Positions 41,456-52,701 of a DNA stretch of 64,000 nucleotides are shown piece after piece (positions within the stretch are counted from its first letter, which is position 1; each line of letters starts with the position of its first letter). Source of the DNA: Incurvaria masculella (taxonomy: Eukaryota; Arthropoda; Insecta; Lepidoptera; Incurvariidae). The notes under the pieces were generated by a model. The model saw only the letters and a program-made list of their open reading frames with translations. It was not told the origin of the DNA and did not search any database. Both the position numbers and the translations under genes were made by a program. Where the stretch lies: contig OX335657.1 in the NCBI GenBank assembly GCA_946894095.1, positions 2,170,001-2,234,000 on the forward strand, given 5' to 3'.

Positions 41456-42047
41456 AACAGTCTATACAATGATATGAAGAATCGGATTTTAATACTCTAG
41501 TATAGAGGTCGCTGCTTAACCTCAAATTTATAGAAAATTGTTAAAATCGTATGATATAAAAAAGTTGTCAACATTATTGATTAATTGTCAATTTAAAACA
41601 TATAATTTTGCCTACGTACCTAGTCAGGCTTCAATTATATTTTATGTTAAATAATTTAGTAAATTTATTGTACTATACATTATATTGAAAGGTTATAATA
41701 TTTAAGAAATAGTTGATTACGTTGGTTACGGTATTAGTTAAAATGAGATTGAAAAGAAATGTCGACATTCGAGCGAGAAGAACACACTGACCGCGCTTCG
41801 TAGCAGCGCTACACGTTTGACGGACGCGCGCAGTAACTAATGTTGCTACGAGATTTTGTAGCACAGCCCGTAGACTTGCTACGCGCCGAGTGATTTATGT
41901 ACGTACTCGTAATATTGCTCTATTTGATCGCATTTACCGTTTACGAATGCTTGCTCATGATTTCTTTATGAACAAAGTGACCACTGCTACCTTTGGCTAG
42001 CATGGAAGGGCCGACTTAGTGCAAAGTGCACCACCGCATATATTTTT

Positions 42048-42051
<4 letters not shown>
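41456..42051. other. Unassigned
   Basis: Bases 41800-41900 contain TTGCTACGAGATTTTGTAGC and AGACTTGCTACGCG, a few TTGCTACG echoes of unknown meaning. No gene. Confidence 0.35.

Positions 42052-42082
<31 letters not shown>
42052..42082. repeat. (TA)n microsatellite
   Basis: About 15 uninterrupted TA units. Confidence 0.95.
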
Positions 42083-42083
<1 letters not shown>

Positions 42084-42366
42084 GATATCGCTATATCTTT
42101 TAATTGGTTTTTAACTGTGTGCAATAACTGTTTTCTCTTACTGTTTCCCTAGCTGTGTGAAAACTGTTTCTAGCTTTAGTATTTTTCCATTCTTACTTAC
42201 ATATTTTATTCAGTGAAAAGGTACTGTCCAATCTGTCAAAATTCCTGAACTTCTTGAAACTGGACAGTTGTACGCCTAATTTGTAGTCAACCGTAATGTC
42301 CAATCAGTTAAGATAACCATTGAAAAATTGTCTGATCTGTCATACCTGTTAATTTCACCACAACAA

Positions 42367-42470
42367 TCTGTTAAAATAACTGTTTAATACTGAATGTTTA
42401 GGCTCATTAATAGATAATTACCGTAATACAGTAATTTTAAATTATTTACCATAAATGAATGCATTTTAAC
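42367..42470 (+). repeat. Weak dispersed repeat Z, copy 2
   Basis: Counterpart of 20976-21075. Similarity is limited to short ordered blocks. Confidence 0.4.
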
Positions 42471-42529
42471 TGAACTTAAATGGTAAATACAACCGGTACA
42501 TAATTATTTTCAGTGTACGTACAGTTAGG

Positions 42530-42605
42530 CGGTTTTCCACTAACTCGGGCTACGCTGCCGCCCCACGAATGAGCTCTACTCTTGTCCTCCCATGCTCGCT
42601 GGCTG
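42530..42605 (+). repeat. Dispersed repeat W, copy 2
   Basis: GGCGGTTTTCCACTAACTCG, GCTACGCTGCCGCCCCACGA, CTCTACTCTTGTCCTCCCAT, GCTCGCTGG, matching 55062-55133 in reverse complement and 56058-56150. Confidence 0.6.
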
Positions 42606-43828
42606 CGGGTAGTTACAAGCGATGTATGGGCGGCGCGGCCCGGATATTACGCGCGCGCTGTACATCGAGCCGAAACTACACCCAGATAAATCCTCGGCGA
42701 ATTCATTTCGCGAGACAAAATCCGTAAATTTGTGTAAGCCGTGTAAAGTTGAGCTTTTTATTGGCGTCTCATTCCTGTTCCGCTGAGTTCTCGGCCGTCC
42801 GTTATGAAAAGGAGGAAAGAAAGTTATTTCCGTCTTGTTTTTATCCGTTTGACTTAATGTGCGCTGAATACATTTTACTTGGCGTAGAGTCATCTAGAAA
42901 TACTGTCGATTTAGAAAGATCGAGACGTCAGGACGCGAATTAGAGATTAAAACGGCGAAATTTAAGTTTTTATAGGCACATTTAGCTTTTATCTTAAAAA
43001 AAATAAATAACCGAACTGTTCATACAATACAATCATATTACGTAAAAACATGTTTAATGTTTCAAGAATGTGTTTCAAGAAATGTTTCACAATGATTTAA
43101 AAGAATGGACAGCCAGAAATTGATTTCGTCATAGCAATATGGTGTCCGACAAACATATTATATAATAAACAAAATAAATTAGCCAAATAAAAAAAAACCC
43201 ACACATACACTAAAATTATAATAACCAATACAGCAACATAAGTATATAGATCTACCTTAACAGATAATAACAAAGAATGAAACATAGCCTAACCGCTTTC
43301 TTTGTTTTATTCGTTTTTATTACCTTCTTTAATTCTAAATATAAGCTGAACAATAACAGTTCTTCCTTCTGGTAGATCATCAATTGCTGATCCCCCATAT
43401 CCAGAGTTGTCCCCAATACAGACGGAATCGCCTCGCTAGTCACAGGCAGCTTAGGTCCGAAATCTCTTGATGCGCCAATCCAACAGGCTGCCACGCGTCG
43501 GATCTAGTGTGGATTATATCGGGAGAGACAGTACGACTCCTCAGCCTCGGGCGGCGCCGTTTAGGACTCAACAATGACAGTATTGACGTTAATCGAATTC
43601 GTTTTTGCAGTGTATGACGCAAAAGGAACAGTTGTGCGTGTGTGTACACTCATGGTATGTGTACAACTTCTCTACGTGGAAATATGTGAAAGACGCTGTG
43701 TGGATTTCAGCACTTAAAAAGAATATAAGTGATCCCACTGCATTTGTTTCCGTGCATGTCGTAAGAGGTGACCAAGGAATTTGTCGTTCATGGTTCGGAT
43801 TTAATGTACAAAACTGTAGGTATCCGTC
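42606..43828. other. Unassigned
   Basis: Several overlapping frames of 60-105 codons, none with a domain. TTCGTTTTTGCAG at 43596-43608 looks like a splice acceptor, but the frame it opens runs into SINE T sequence, so no exon is called. Confidence 0.35.
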
Positions 43829-43905
43829 CTTACTTACTAGGTCTAACTGGATAATGTTGGCTAATAATGAAAGCCCAACACACTGCATCCTCGATGGAAT
43901 TTGCT
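43829..43905 (-). mobile_element. SINE T tail side, interrupted
   Basis: CTAACTGGATAATGTTGGCT, AATAATGAAAGCCCAACACA, CTGCATCCTCGATGGAATTT. It resumes at 44096 after the palindromic insert. Confidence 0.65.
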
Positions 43906-43921
43906 GCCATTCCAGAGGCTG

Positions 43922-44093
43922 AACCGGCGTAATATATGAGAAAATATTCGAGAAAATTCGATCATTTCTGCACCAATCAGAAGTGGATGGAAAATATTCT
44001 ACCCAATAAGAGCGCAAAAGATATATGACGCTTCTGATTGGTTCAGAAGTGATCGAATTTCCTCGCATATTTTCTCACATCTTACGCCGGTTA
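43922..44093. mobile_element. Palindromic MITE with 62-bp arms
   Basis: AACCGGCGTAATATATGAGA, AAATATTCGAGAAAATTCGA, TCATTTCTGCACCAATCAGA is inverted at 44031-44093 with only a few mismatches; spacer about 45 bp. It lies within a SINE T, which gives a relative date: it is younger than that SINE. Confidence 0.9.
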
Positions 44094-44095
44094 CC

Positions 44096-44140
44096 CCTCA
44101 GGACCTTCCTTTTATGAGCACGGGTATAGATGGAACTAGA
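44096..44140 (-). mobile_element. SINE T, continuation
   Basis: CTCAGGACCTTCCTTTTATG, AGCACGGGTATAGATGGAAC continues the SINE interrupted at 43905. Confidence 0.65.
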
Positions 44141-44713
44141 TTTTTTTGTTGATGACCGCATCTTACGGTACGAAAACTTATTTTTGTTGCCATAAATTTC
44201 ATTGTGGTATTTTTTTCCCTGCACAAACTATTCAAGACTCCATCTATAAGTGAGGCTATAGTCTTTCCATAACTTACTCAAATTATTATTATTTTTATAT
44301 CTTTCTCCATAGTCCGCTATGACTTATAGCGTTGCCATAATAGTTTTTATGCTTTTCACTAATAAATACAGAAATAACGAGACATTAATTGATAACAAGG
44401 TTTATAATGCTTCACATATTTCAAAGTTGTGTTGTTTTTGCATAATAATATAAATACAACAAATTTCCATTTCACATCATAGCGAGTCCCACGCGTAGCC
44501 AACATTACAATAAGCTCGTTTCATGGCGTTTGCCTCTTTAGGCGATGATACGCAGTTGTGAAGTAGGCCTCTAACTGATACTTTTTTAACGTTCTTAGTT
44601 AAAGCCTACCGAGATAAGTATCCCTAAATACAAATCCTTCAGTACAAATACAATTACATTTCCGAATTCGCTCACTTCTTATTTTTATTATTGTTTTGAA
44701 TGTATTTTATTTA
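44141..44713. other. Unassigned
   Basis: Nothing recognised. Confidence 0.4.
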
Positions 44714-44839
44714 TGTTTGAAAAATGTTACGACTTTTCACGTGGCAGGAAGAGACATTTTCCGACGAAAAATGATTAGCTCGAAACGTCGGCGAATATCT
44801 CTTCCTGCTGCGTGAAAAGCCGTAACATTTTCAAACATG
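44714..44839. mobile_element. Palindromic element, 53-bp arms
   Basis: ATGTTTGAAAAATGTTACGA, CTTTTCACGTGGCAGGAAGA, GACATTTTCCGACG is inverted at 44787-44839. The centre holds CTCGAAACGTCGG. Almost entirely one hairpin of 126 bases. A CGAAACGTCG-type core also lies in the palindrome near 52350-52430. Confidence 0.85.
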
Positions 44840-47067
44840 TCTAACGACCGCGGTAATCTAAAAAAAAATTTATTTTATTTGTTAGATGATGTCCTTTAGC
44901 TTTTTTAACTTTTGGATAAGGAATTCGAATTTGAATTTAGTTTCGAAAATCGTTTTGAGTTGTTATTTCCCCGGAGCTTTTGTTACCGGCCAAACCGATA
45001 TCTTTGAATAAAAAATCAAATGGAGCACGAAACCTGAGAAAATTCGAGTGCGAAAATTCCCAAAGACCCGTGGAAATAATTCCGCTCACTTTATCAAGCT
45101 ATTACTTCCGCTTGAAGCTTAACGCGTAGTGATGTCCATCGGTCACTTGTCGAATATTTGTGACGTCACACCGCCTGAGTCGCACTGGGACTTCTTGTGA
45201 CAAGCTTTCAAAGCTGCGACGGTAATGCAACACGAAAAATATTGATGAAACGCTGTTAGATTCTCTTGTAGATCTTAAAAATACCATATTTAATGATAGC
45301 GTATTCAAAGATGTTTTTATTCTAGCCGCTAGTACGATCTGCAGAATTGGCCACTTGATCAGATTATTTAGAGGACAATTTAGGCCAAAGTGTTGAGTGG
45401 CGTGGAATAAAAATATATAACTGTGCATTTTTTTATTAATTTGATCAATTAATTTTATAGTGAAACCATATAACTACATTTTAATATGTATATTTATGTT
45501 TTGGTTATTTCAATAATATTCTGTAAATTCCATTTATAGCAGAATATTAACTTAATAAACTTCAGAAAGTTAATGTTACATTTTTATAATGAAATACAAT
45601 TTTAATTATATTTTCTATTTTTAATTATTTATGATCTTTTCCGTTTTTTCTATTTATTTTCTACTTCCAATGAATGCTGGACCAAAAAAGTAAAATTTCC
45701 ACAATATCCTTATATTTAATACATTGCAGATGTTGCTGTCTTACCTTGAATAATAATAATTGTATTTTATTTCACAAACATTGATATTATCGGATATCGC
45801 AATTATAATACCTAAGCAACGTCACATCACTAGCAATCTGCCGACCGCGTATCTCCACCGCCGACAGCTCGTCTACCGAAGCTTTGTTATTCAAATTTCC
45901 ATCATCCGAATATATATCACCGTTTGCTTTTACTAGCTACATCGTAAACTCTCTCGCAAGGGCATATCCACAGTGGAAAGATGAAATCAGTATGTTAACA
46001 AAGAAACGCACATGCAAGAAATATACGCACACAGGTGAAATGTCGTGTCAGTCCGCGGCGCCGGGCGGCGGGGGCACGGCGGTTTTATATACTATTCGTC
46101 TGGTTTTGCCAACTCAAAACGATGGAGAACAAAACTTAAAACATATTGGAGATGGCGCGTGAGTGACTGTGCATTACAACCGTCCTAAGTCATCTGTTAT
46201 TTCCATGTTTTATGTACGAGTTTATCGTAAGAATATGTACTCCATGATACTGTTAAAATATCCTTGGACGAAAAAACCTTCTGTTTGTCACGAATTCAAA
46301 GAACTTTTGAATGTAATTAAGTAAAAAGTTTGTAACTGAAGTTTAGTAAAACAAAGTTGTTTTTCCTTTCCACAAATTTACTAAATTAGCATTATTACAT
46401 TGTCGAGCACATGTATCACTTTACTGTCGTAATATTCAGTAAATTGTGTTATTTTAATTACATACACTGGAGGGTTTTACCAATTTTCCGCATTCAATAT
46501 GTGTTTTTTACAAGATATCTTATAATTTTGACATAATTTATGCCAGGTTCGTAATAGGCAGTATTTTTCACAATTGATTGAATAAGGTAAATGCTTAAAG
46601 TGTGTTTTACACGTGCTGATTAAAAAGTATTTTATATTTAACATATTACGTCACAGACCCCTATTCTGATATACATATTGCAAAAAAGTTATTTAAATGT
46701 TTTTATTTTAATTTGTTCAATATTTTGACCATGGTCATGATATACCATGAAATACAGATAAATTATAACAATACACTCATCATGTTAGCGGCTTTCATGT
46801 GTAATTTTAAAGAAAATTTAGATAATATTTGCCTACCGTTCTCTTGTTTGCACTGTGGCGGCGGTAAGTATGTATAGACGCCTCACATTTGCCCGCTTAA
46901 AGTGGGATTATTCGGTTATAAATTGCTATTTTCGAATAAGAAATAGTGGCATAGAATACTAATGAGAACCCGAGGAATTTGAACGCTGTTCACGTAGTTA
47001 ACCTTTCTTTCGGACTTTAAAAGTGTTATTTAATTTAAAGTCATGTCTTCCTATTTATTTGTATTTA
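44840..47067. other. Unassigned; candidate promoter/first exon at 46085-46159
   Basis: About 2.2 kb without a recognised repeat. A GC-rich block (46050-46085) is followed by TTTTATATAC and, about 70 bases later, ATGGCGCGTGAGTGA, which resembles a short first exon with a GTGAGT donor. This is weak. The 108-codon minus frame at 45102-45428 has no domain. Confidence 0.25.
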
Positions 47068-47104
47068 ACTGAACATGAACGGCTAATACCGCCAACCGTG
47101 TCTT
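47068..47104 (-). mobile_element. SINE T tail fragment
   Basis: TTAACTGAACATGAACGGCT, AATACCGCCAACCGTG. Body missing; a body piece follows after repeat R at 47498. Confidence 0.5.
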
Positions 47105-47171
47105 AAGATGAATATACTAGCCATTGCTTATGGTTTGTTTGCGTTAAGTCCCTGAACCTTATGGGATGACT

Positions 47172-47475
47172 TAAACATAAAAAAAACATTTATAATTTCA
47201 TCTAACGTTCTACCAATATAGTTAAAAAAAAATGCTTAAGAAATTCAAGTTTGCTGCTGATATTGACATTAACTGCAAAGAGCGTAACACTATCTACCAA
47301 TTTAGTTAAGGTTATGTTTGACTGTTTGAAATTTCTTTATCGAAACAATTAAAAAACCGGTTTCACGCGTTATGCTGGTTGGTCACATTTTGAAAGGTTT
47401 ATTCCGAGCTGCTTTAATTAAGCGACGTCGGGCTCTGACTATTTCGTTCAATCGCAAAAAAATGTCGTAAACTTT
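47172..47475 (+). repeat. Dispersed repeat R, copy 2
   Basis: TCTACCAATATAGTTAAAAA, AGAAATTCAAGTTTGC, AACCGGTTTCACGCGTTA, AGCGACGTCGGGC. Same order as 9128-9500, with a deletion of about 50 bases in the left half. Confidence 0.7.
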
Positions 47476-47497
47476 TAGGTATAAGGATGCTCTTAAT

Positions 47498-47560
47498 ACC
47501 AACACACCGCATTCCCGAAGGAATTGGATACCATGCCACGACCTCTCCTTTATGGACACT
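47498..47560 (-). mobile_element. SINE T body fragment
   Basis: CACCGCATTCCCGAAGGAAT, TGGATACCATGCCACGACCT, CTCCTTTATG. Placed just after repeat R as in the other R copy. Confidence 0.65.
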
Positions 47561-48189
47561 GCAGGCAGCGCTTGACTCACCGATAGCTCCCGCCCTCCAT
47601 CCGCCCGCCCGCCCAATACAACCGCAGCGCAATGATCGCTAATATTTCCGCAATTCTTTATCGAGTCCGCGGGTGAAAATCTTTATGGCGCCCCGATTCG
47701 AGCGCACTAAATATTTATGATTCCAGGTGAATTTTCTTTCGTTAGAGCGAATGACGCCATTTTAAGCTGACATATTCTAACATATCTCATTAGTGTGTGC
47801 GATTGGCCAACCCTATTTCGGTGATTCCACTGATAAACCTAACTTTGTATGTATCGCAGGAGAGTTGTGTGTTATAAACGTAAAAATACCTAGGGAGCTT
47901 TTAATAGTAGATGGCACTGTAAATGAATAAATAAATTCCCTGTTATTTTAATTTATGTAGTTTAATATTTTGGGGACACATATTCGGACAATTCTAATTT
48001 TGCAGAATGTACATTTTTTATTGCATTTTAATAGTTGCGCCATTTTGTTTTATTATTATTTTAACAATTATTTTGATGCTTGCATTTCTGGTTTTGTAAT
48101 ATTCAGGCTGGAGTACACCATCTCTGGCTATGGTTAACTTTATTGTTAAATATGGTCTGTGTTCGTTTTTATTATGTCTTAAAACGCAA
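47561..48189. other. Unassigned
   Basis: No gene or repeat recognised; a small GC-rich stretch lies at 47575-47640. Confidence 0.4.
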
Positions 48190-48356
48190 TAGGCGGTAGG
48201 GTTAATCCCGCCTGGGTTGGTACGCCGTGGTTGCATTGAATTAACGATGGTAGAAGCGGCAATGGAAAATGTTCGTGTTTTCCGTCAAGTTATCAGCATA
48301 GTTCCCATGTGTTATATTGGGCTAATATCACTATAAAAATAATAGCCATACATGTC
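48190..48356 (+). mobile_element. SINE T, 3' half
   Basis: GGCGGTAGGGTTAATCCCGC, CTGGGTTGGTACGCCGTGG, GTAGAAGCGGCAATGGAAAA, ATATTGGGCTAATATCAC and AGCCATACATGTCATA. Internal deletions. Confidence 0.7.
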
Positions 48357-48929
48357 ATATTAATGTATGTATGTAATGTAATATTCTTATACAATACAAG
48401 GAATATACGTTAAAATCCATATTTCATTACCCTTGCTGAGAACTAGCAATCGATTTAAACATGAATGCGCACGTTTCTAATAACACCCAACTTTAATATT
48501 TTAGAATACATTTTATTCACAATTTAATTTAAAATGTATTCACACACATACGCATATAACTTTCGCATGGTAATGATTTCAATAACACGCAAAAATAATG
48601 TAAAAACCTCCTAGAAGCAGAATGCGGGCGGAGCCACTTGCTGCCGCGCCCACGTAGGGCGGCGGCTCTCACGTGTGAGGTTCTCCTGAAAATTTCATTG
48701 AGTGTTATTTATATGGCTGTGCGGGTACTATCGTTATATTTGGCTGCAAATCGCCCCCTTCAAATTTAATCACCAGGGTTACTTCTCGCGGTGGGGATTG
48801 AGATATTCTATTTCTCTGATATGTTCATTGCAACATTTACACACTGCATAATGTCATAGATGGATAGATAACGTCATACAAAGTACAAAACTAGCCGAAA
48901 ATTGCTTATTTTCTTTTTTTTATGTAACT
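48357..48929. other. Unassigned
   Basis: A GC-rich patch (48615-48680; GCGGGCGGAGCCACTTGC, GGGCGGCGGCTCTCACGTG) contains an E-box CACGTG but no exon is supported. Confidence 0.35.
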
Positions 48930-48970
48930 GCGCATGGATGGCTAATACCAAACTGAGTAGAGTGCATGAG
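48930..48970 (-). mobile_element. SINE T tail with LINE inserted
   Basis: GTAACTGCGCATGGATGGCT, AATACCAAACTGAG: the tail of a minus SINE T. The RTE LINE fragment begins immediately after. Confidence 0.55.
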
Positions 48971-49123
48971 AGTGTGGGAAGACCACCCGCCGGGGGGGAC
49001 GACGACATCAATTGTGTCGGCGGAAAGCAGTGGTTCCGTACCGCTGAGGGCCGGGAAGACCGGCGGCAAATTGGAGAGGCGTGTGTCCAGCAGTGGACGC
49101 AAACACGTTGACTGACTGACTGA
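48971..49123 (+). mobile_element. RTE LINE tail, second plus copy
   Basis: Reads the same C-terminus as 8266-8498 (AGRPPA-like, then IGEACVQQWTQTR-stop) and ends in a GACTGACTGAC tail. TGGACGCAAACACG lies just before the stop. The middle differs, with GTACCGCTGAGGGCCGGGAA present here and in the minus copy at 59604. Confidence 0.8.
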
Positions 49124-49164
49124 CATGAGACTAGGTGTGATATTAGCCACCAATATCGTGTGTC

Positions 49165-49410
49165 TGTGAGCAGTAGCAAACACTTTTGTAAACTTAGACT
49201 AAGTGAAAACAATATAAGGAAGGTCTTGGCATGACCCCTAATTTCCGTGTGCTCTACTAGGCTTAGGTCATGACGGTTGTCTTTGGTATTAACTGTCCAT
49301 GTCCAGTTACATTAAAAAGTAGACATTGAAAACAATTCCAGCTAAGTTTCTTGCCAGTTCTTCTTAGCTATGCTTGTTGAACTGTCATAAGCAATTTTAA
49401 TTTAACAATA
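49165..49410 (+). mobile_element. Element N 3' end, split by a SINE T fragment
   Basis: AACACTTTTGTAAACTTAGA, CTAAGTG up to about 49202, then AGTAGACATTGAAAACAATT, CCAGTTCTTCTTAGCTATG from about 49317, match 24975-25085. The piece between, 49203-49314, is SINE T on plus (GGAAGGTCTTGGCATGACCC to GTCCATGTCCAGTTACATT). Confidence 0.75.
49203..49314 (+). mobile_element. SINE T 3' fragment inside element N
   Basis: 5'-truncated T copy ending in its tail, inserted in N. Possible target-site remnants AAGTG and AAAGTAG flank it, but they are too short to be decisive. Confidence 0.7.
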
Positions 49411-49730
49411 CAAAACCGCAAGAATATTGAGCTAGCTTCTATGTTTATAAAAAATAAAGAATATAAATCCTAGACTCCATTGAGGCTTCGAATTTAATGC
49501 ACTCGCGAACTTCGCCGATAATATTTCACAAGTGCCGCTCGCCTCGGGCTAATCAAACCGGCTGAAAAACTCCCGATGTTACCAACTATCCGGCGGGTTA
49601 GCTCGCGAACTTGCTCCGCGCACCGCGAGCGTGGATACGGCTCATCCCACTAATGGCTCCGGCGTGCCGCCTACGACCGGCGCTGGATCGTGGCGGCCAA
49701 GGAGCAGCGGTGGAGATCTTTCAATTCATC
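49411..49730. other. Unassigned, GC-rich toward the right
   Basis: Bases 49500-49720 are GC-rich and include CGGCGCTGGATCGTGGCGGC. They may be LINE-derived because they lead straight into N-type sequence, but no domain is readable. Confidence 0.35.
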
Positions 49731-49828
49731 GTTATCTCTTTCCCTAAAATATGGTCGAAAGAGGTAATGGCTGTGCCCGGCGTGATGCTCGTGAACGGGT
49801 GCTGTTGGTGGGGACTGGCCTGCTCCAA
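49731..49828 (+). mobile_element. Element N, 5' piece
   Basis: Almost identical to 24733-24829 over 97 bases (one or two differences), which makes it the least diverged part of the family in the window. Confidence 0.75.
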
Positions 49829-49853
49829 AACAACAAAAATACAACATTTTTAT

Positions 49854-49940
49854 GGTTGCGCAGCCAAAGGGCTATTACTAAGTTTTCACTGTCCCTCCGT
49901 CCGCGTCCTGTGTATCATGAACCGTAATATGTAGAGTAAA
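49854..49940 (-). mobile_element. Repeat A fragment
   Basis: GCAGCCAAAGGGCTATTACT, AAGTTTTCACTGTCCCTCCG, TCATGAACCGTAATATGTAG: 3' part of family A on minus. Confidence 0.6.
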
Positions 49941-50887
49941 AATTAAATAAAAAATAATCATAGGATAGGATTTCAGCCCTGTAGGCCTATTCTTGTAGTA
50001 GCACTCAGGAATCGGCAACATTTTAGTCGAGAAAACAGTTTTTATAGCGATTTTGTAAGTGGTTTCCTCGGCAGAAAGTTTCAGGTGGACGGTATTTCAA
50101 TGAATAGTTTTCTATTCATTTTCTATTCATCCTTTAAAAACCGCTGCAACAGCGGCGTTCTTGACTGAAATGTTACTGTTCCCCGAGCACGAAACTCTAA
50201 GAAAAGGTGCACTGATTTCGGCCGCGCGAAACAGCATTAAACTCATTTTACGCAAACTGACAGATTTATTTCCATGATCTGTGCCCATGGCATACGCTGT
50301 GGGTAGAGATGACGCCATTTCTGCCTTCCGTCCATACAACCATGCATTGAACATACTCGTAATAACATAATGATATGCAACATGCACCCAGCGAGCGTCC
50401 GAAATTAAAATATTTATAAAGCCATTTTAAGAGTTACAGGTGTACTTCCATGTCACCTATTTTTTTAGCGGATATTAAAAAAAACTGTGTTTTTTATCTT
50501 AATGTTTCAGTTTCAGTTTCAGTTTCTTTATTTCCTCCATTAGATGTATATTACACACTCGGATTCGTCATTTTTTTTTCCTGTTGGTTCGATTACTTCT
50601 GGCGAAGAAGAGCCGACAAGAAACTTCGTCAGGTTGGTCATTTTATTATTATTTTTTCCAGTGATACTTACAAACTAGTTTACAGTGATTGATTGATTAC
50701 TACTGCTCACAAAGAACATTATTATAAAAACATTATATACATTGGACCAAGTTCTTTCTGTATAATTTAAATGGTAACTAATTTCTGTTTAAAGCATACA
50801 CGTAGCATGTTATTCTTATTTGATTTCAAAAAATATATAAATGGTCAAAACATACATATAGCGCTGCCTTCTACAGGTTTATATCAT
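49941..50887. other. Unassigned; hexamer repeat
   Basis: (AGTTTC)n, about four units, at 50506-50527. ATTTTCTATTCAT is duplicated near 50105-50130. No gene. Confidence 0.45.
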
Positions 50888-51330
50888 CTATACTAATAAT
50901 AAATCTGTAAGGGGTGTTCATGGAGTAAGTTGCTTTGTTTTCTAAGATACTTCGTTTGTAGACTTTATGTATGATACTAAGACTAAATTGATGATTTTTA
51001 GAAATCAGTTCTGTATGTATATATGTATGTATGTATGTTCCTCCATAACTCTTATACCGATCATCCGAATTCGATGAAACTTACTACACGTAAATGTAAA
51101 TACACGGGACACAGGATAGCCTATATATAATTCAAGTCCGCTTATGTTAAGATGTAGCTGTCATACAAACCGAAATGCCCCGAGGCGGTGGCTTGGGGGG
51201 TAATCACTATCTGCCTTTATTTCTTTGTTTACTTCTTCTAAGCCACGCAACGGACTGTTTGATAAGATTTTTATTAATATAAGGAGCGATCAACGAGCAA
51301 GGATTGCGTATGTAATTTTTAAGTATTTAA
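50888..51330 (+). mobile_element. Probable short retroposon (CTATACTAATAATAAATCTG)
   Basis: CTATACTAATAATAAATCTG, a (TATG)n tract at 51012-51040, CTCTTATACCGATCATCCGA, TTCGATGAAACTTACTACAC, CACAGGATAGCCTATATAT. This matches the well-known layout of a common insect short repeat. Boundaries are uncertain. Confidence 0.5.
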
Positions 51331-51689
51331 TACAAAACTATGTACTTGAAAATTATAGGTGTTAAAAAGGCCTACAGAAAGTTCCACAATATCATGTAGA
51401 GCGATAACTTCGAACCACTCGCCCGATTTATTTGCGTATTCTATCAACGTATAGCAACTCTGGGCGCAGTCAGATTCCGGATGGGTTACCGTTTTCGATG
51501 TTAAAGGTGTCTGTGGGTCGTATTCCTCATAAAACTTTGTAAAAGTGAGGAAGGTGGTTAATCCCGCCTTTGTTGGTTTTGTATCAATTTCTATGTAATA
51601 GTGCCAGAGCAGTAAGGGTCTGGCGGCACGTGCTTTAAAAATTCGCTCCCAAATGTTTACGAAGCTCTAAATGGGAATATGTCGATGTT
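51331..51689. other. Unassigned
   Basis: GGTTAATCCCGCCTTTGTTGG at 51556-51576 may be a scrap of SINE T. Nothing else is recognised. Confidence 0.35.
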
Positions 51690-51857
51690 TATCATTAAAT
51701 CATGCCATATCGGTTCAAACGATTTTGAATAAATTTTGTAGGATACATAGTCCTGGACCAGCCTTTTGGTCGGTTACTTTTTATCCAGGAAATAATTCAG
51801 ACCGAAATCAATCCAACACGACATTGACCCGAGCGGTTCCGCAGCTAGTCTAATATA
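51690..51857 (-). mobile_element. Repeat S copy
   Basis: Read on minus: GACTAGCTGCGGAACCGCTC, GGGTCAATGTCGTGTTGG, TTTCCTGGATAAAAAGTAAC, GGTCCAGGACTATGTATCC, CGTTTGAACCGATATGGCAT, parallel to 32936-33120. Confidence 0.7.
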
Positions 51858-52295
51858 ATGTTAACTTTAAAAATTGCCGATCGGTTAAGTGGGAAAAGCA
51901 CTCGTGTAGAAGTATGTCCTGCGAGCGTCGCCTTTAAAAGAGCGTGCCGCGACAGAGCGGTGTGTGACGTCGGAGCTTCAAAAGAGTTATCTGGCTGATG
52001 GGTTCAGCTGCCACTACACAATGACGAGAAGTAAACAGCGAATGTCTCCCCCGTGGAAGACTTACCCCCCCGTTGGAGAGATTACGCCCTAGTGTGCGCG
52101 CTAAAACTAAAACCATCCGAGTGAGTGAAGTTGTTTTTATTAAATTATCCCGCACTAACTCTCGACTAGAAATCGCCTAAATTACAGTACGTATATACGG
52201 TGGCTTACCGCAAATTTTCCAATACAAGAACTGAAATGTATCTCAGAGAACAGAATAAATAAATACAGGTGTGATGTATGTTTGTTTAGATTATC
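51858..52295. other. Unassigned
   Basis: A GC-richer tract at 51890-52110 with CCCCCCGTTGG; no exon is supported. Confidence 0.35.
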
Positions 52296-52513
52296 ACTGT
52301 TGTTCGACATATTATTTTACATTTACGGATAAAGAGTTTTCAGCTTACTTACTTAGCTCGACGTTTCGTCCACCACGCTGTGGACATCATCAGGTGGTGG
52401 ACGGAACGTCGAACTAAGTAAGTAAGCTGAATGTACAGCGACGGTGTAAATCTAAGAACATATGTAAGTAAGCTGAACCCTGTTTATCCGTAAACGTAAA
52501 ATAATATAAACAG
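52296..52513. mobile_element. Nested palindrome
   Basis: Inner hairpin: TCAGCTTACTTACTTAGCTC, GACGTTTCGTCCACCAC is inverted at 52394-52430 around CGCTGTGGACATCATCAG. Outer repeat: TATTATTTTACATTTACGGA, TAAAGAG on the left is inverted at 52482-52513. AGCTTACTTAC or its complement occurs three times. CGACGTTTCGTCC recalls the core at 44.7 kb. Non-coding. Confidence 0.8.
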
Positions 52514-52663
52514 GTGTGATCACGAACGTTTGGTCCAAATGTTAACCAGGTATCCCTAGGCATATTTGGAGCCAAAGGTGGACAAACATTATGGTGTACG
52601 ACTTAAAAAATCGTCCTCCCCATTGTTTTGTGTAGGTAGGGCATTCATTCAAAGCAGTATTAA

Positions 52664-52701
52664 AAAACCGGCCAAATGCGAATCGAACTCGCACACGAAG
52701 G
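52664..52701 (+). mobile_element. Repeat A, 5' part of a split copy
   Basis: AAAACCGGCCAAATGCGAAT, CGAACTCGCACACGAAGG. The family continues only after 305 bases, at 53007. Confidence 0.8.

Noticed and set aside
42052..42082. TA-rich origin or promoter
   Set aside because: A plain (TA)n microsatellite with no other signals.
43596..43922. Exon opening after a TTTTTGCAG acceptor
   Set aside because: The frame continues into SINE T sequence, and no donor or domain is present.
43589..44068. 159-codon minus ORF
   Set aside because: It runs through a SINE T piece and a palindromic MITE and shows no domain.
45102..45428. 108-codon minus ORF as a host gene
   Set aside because: No recognisable domain, start context or splice site.
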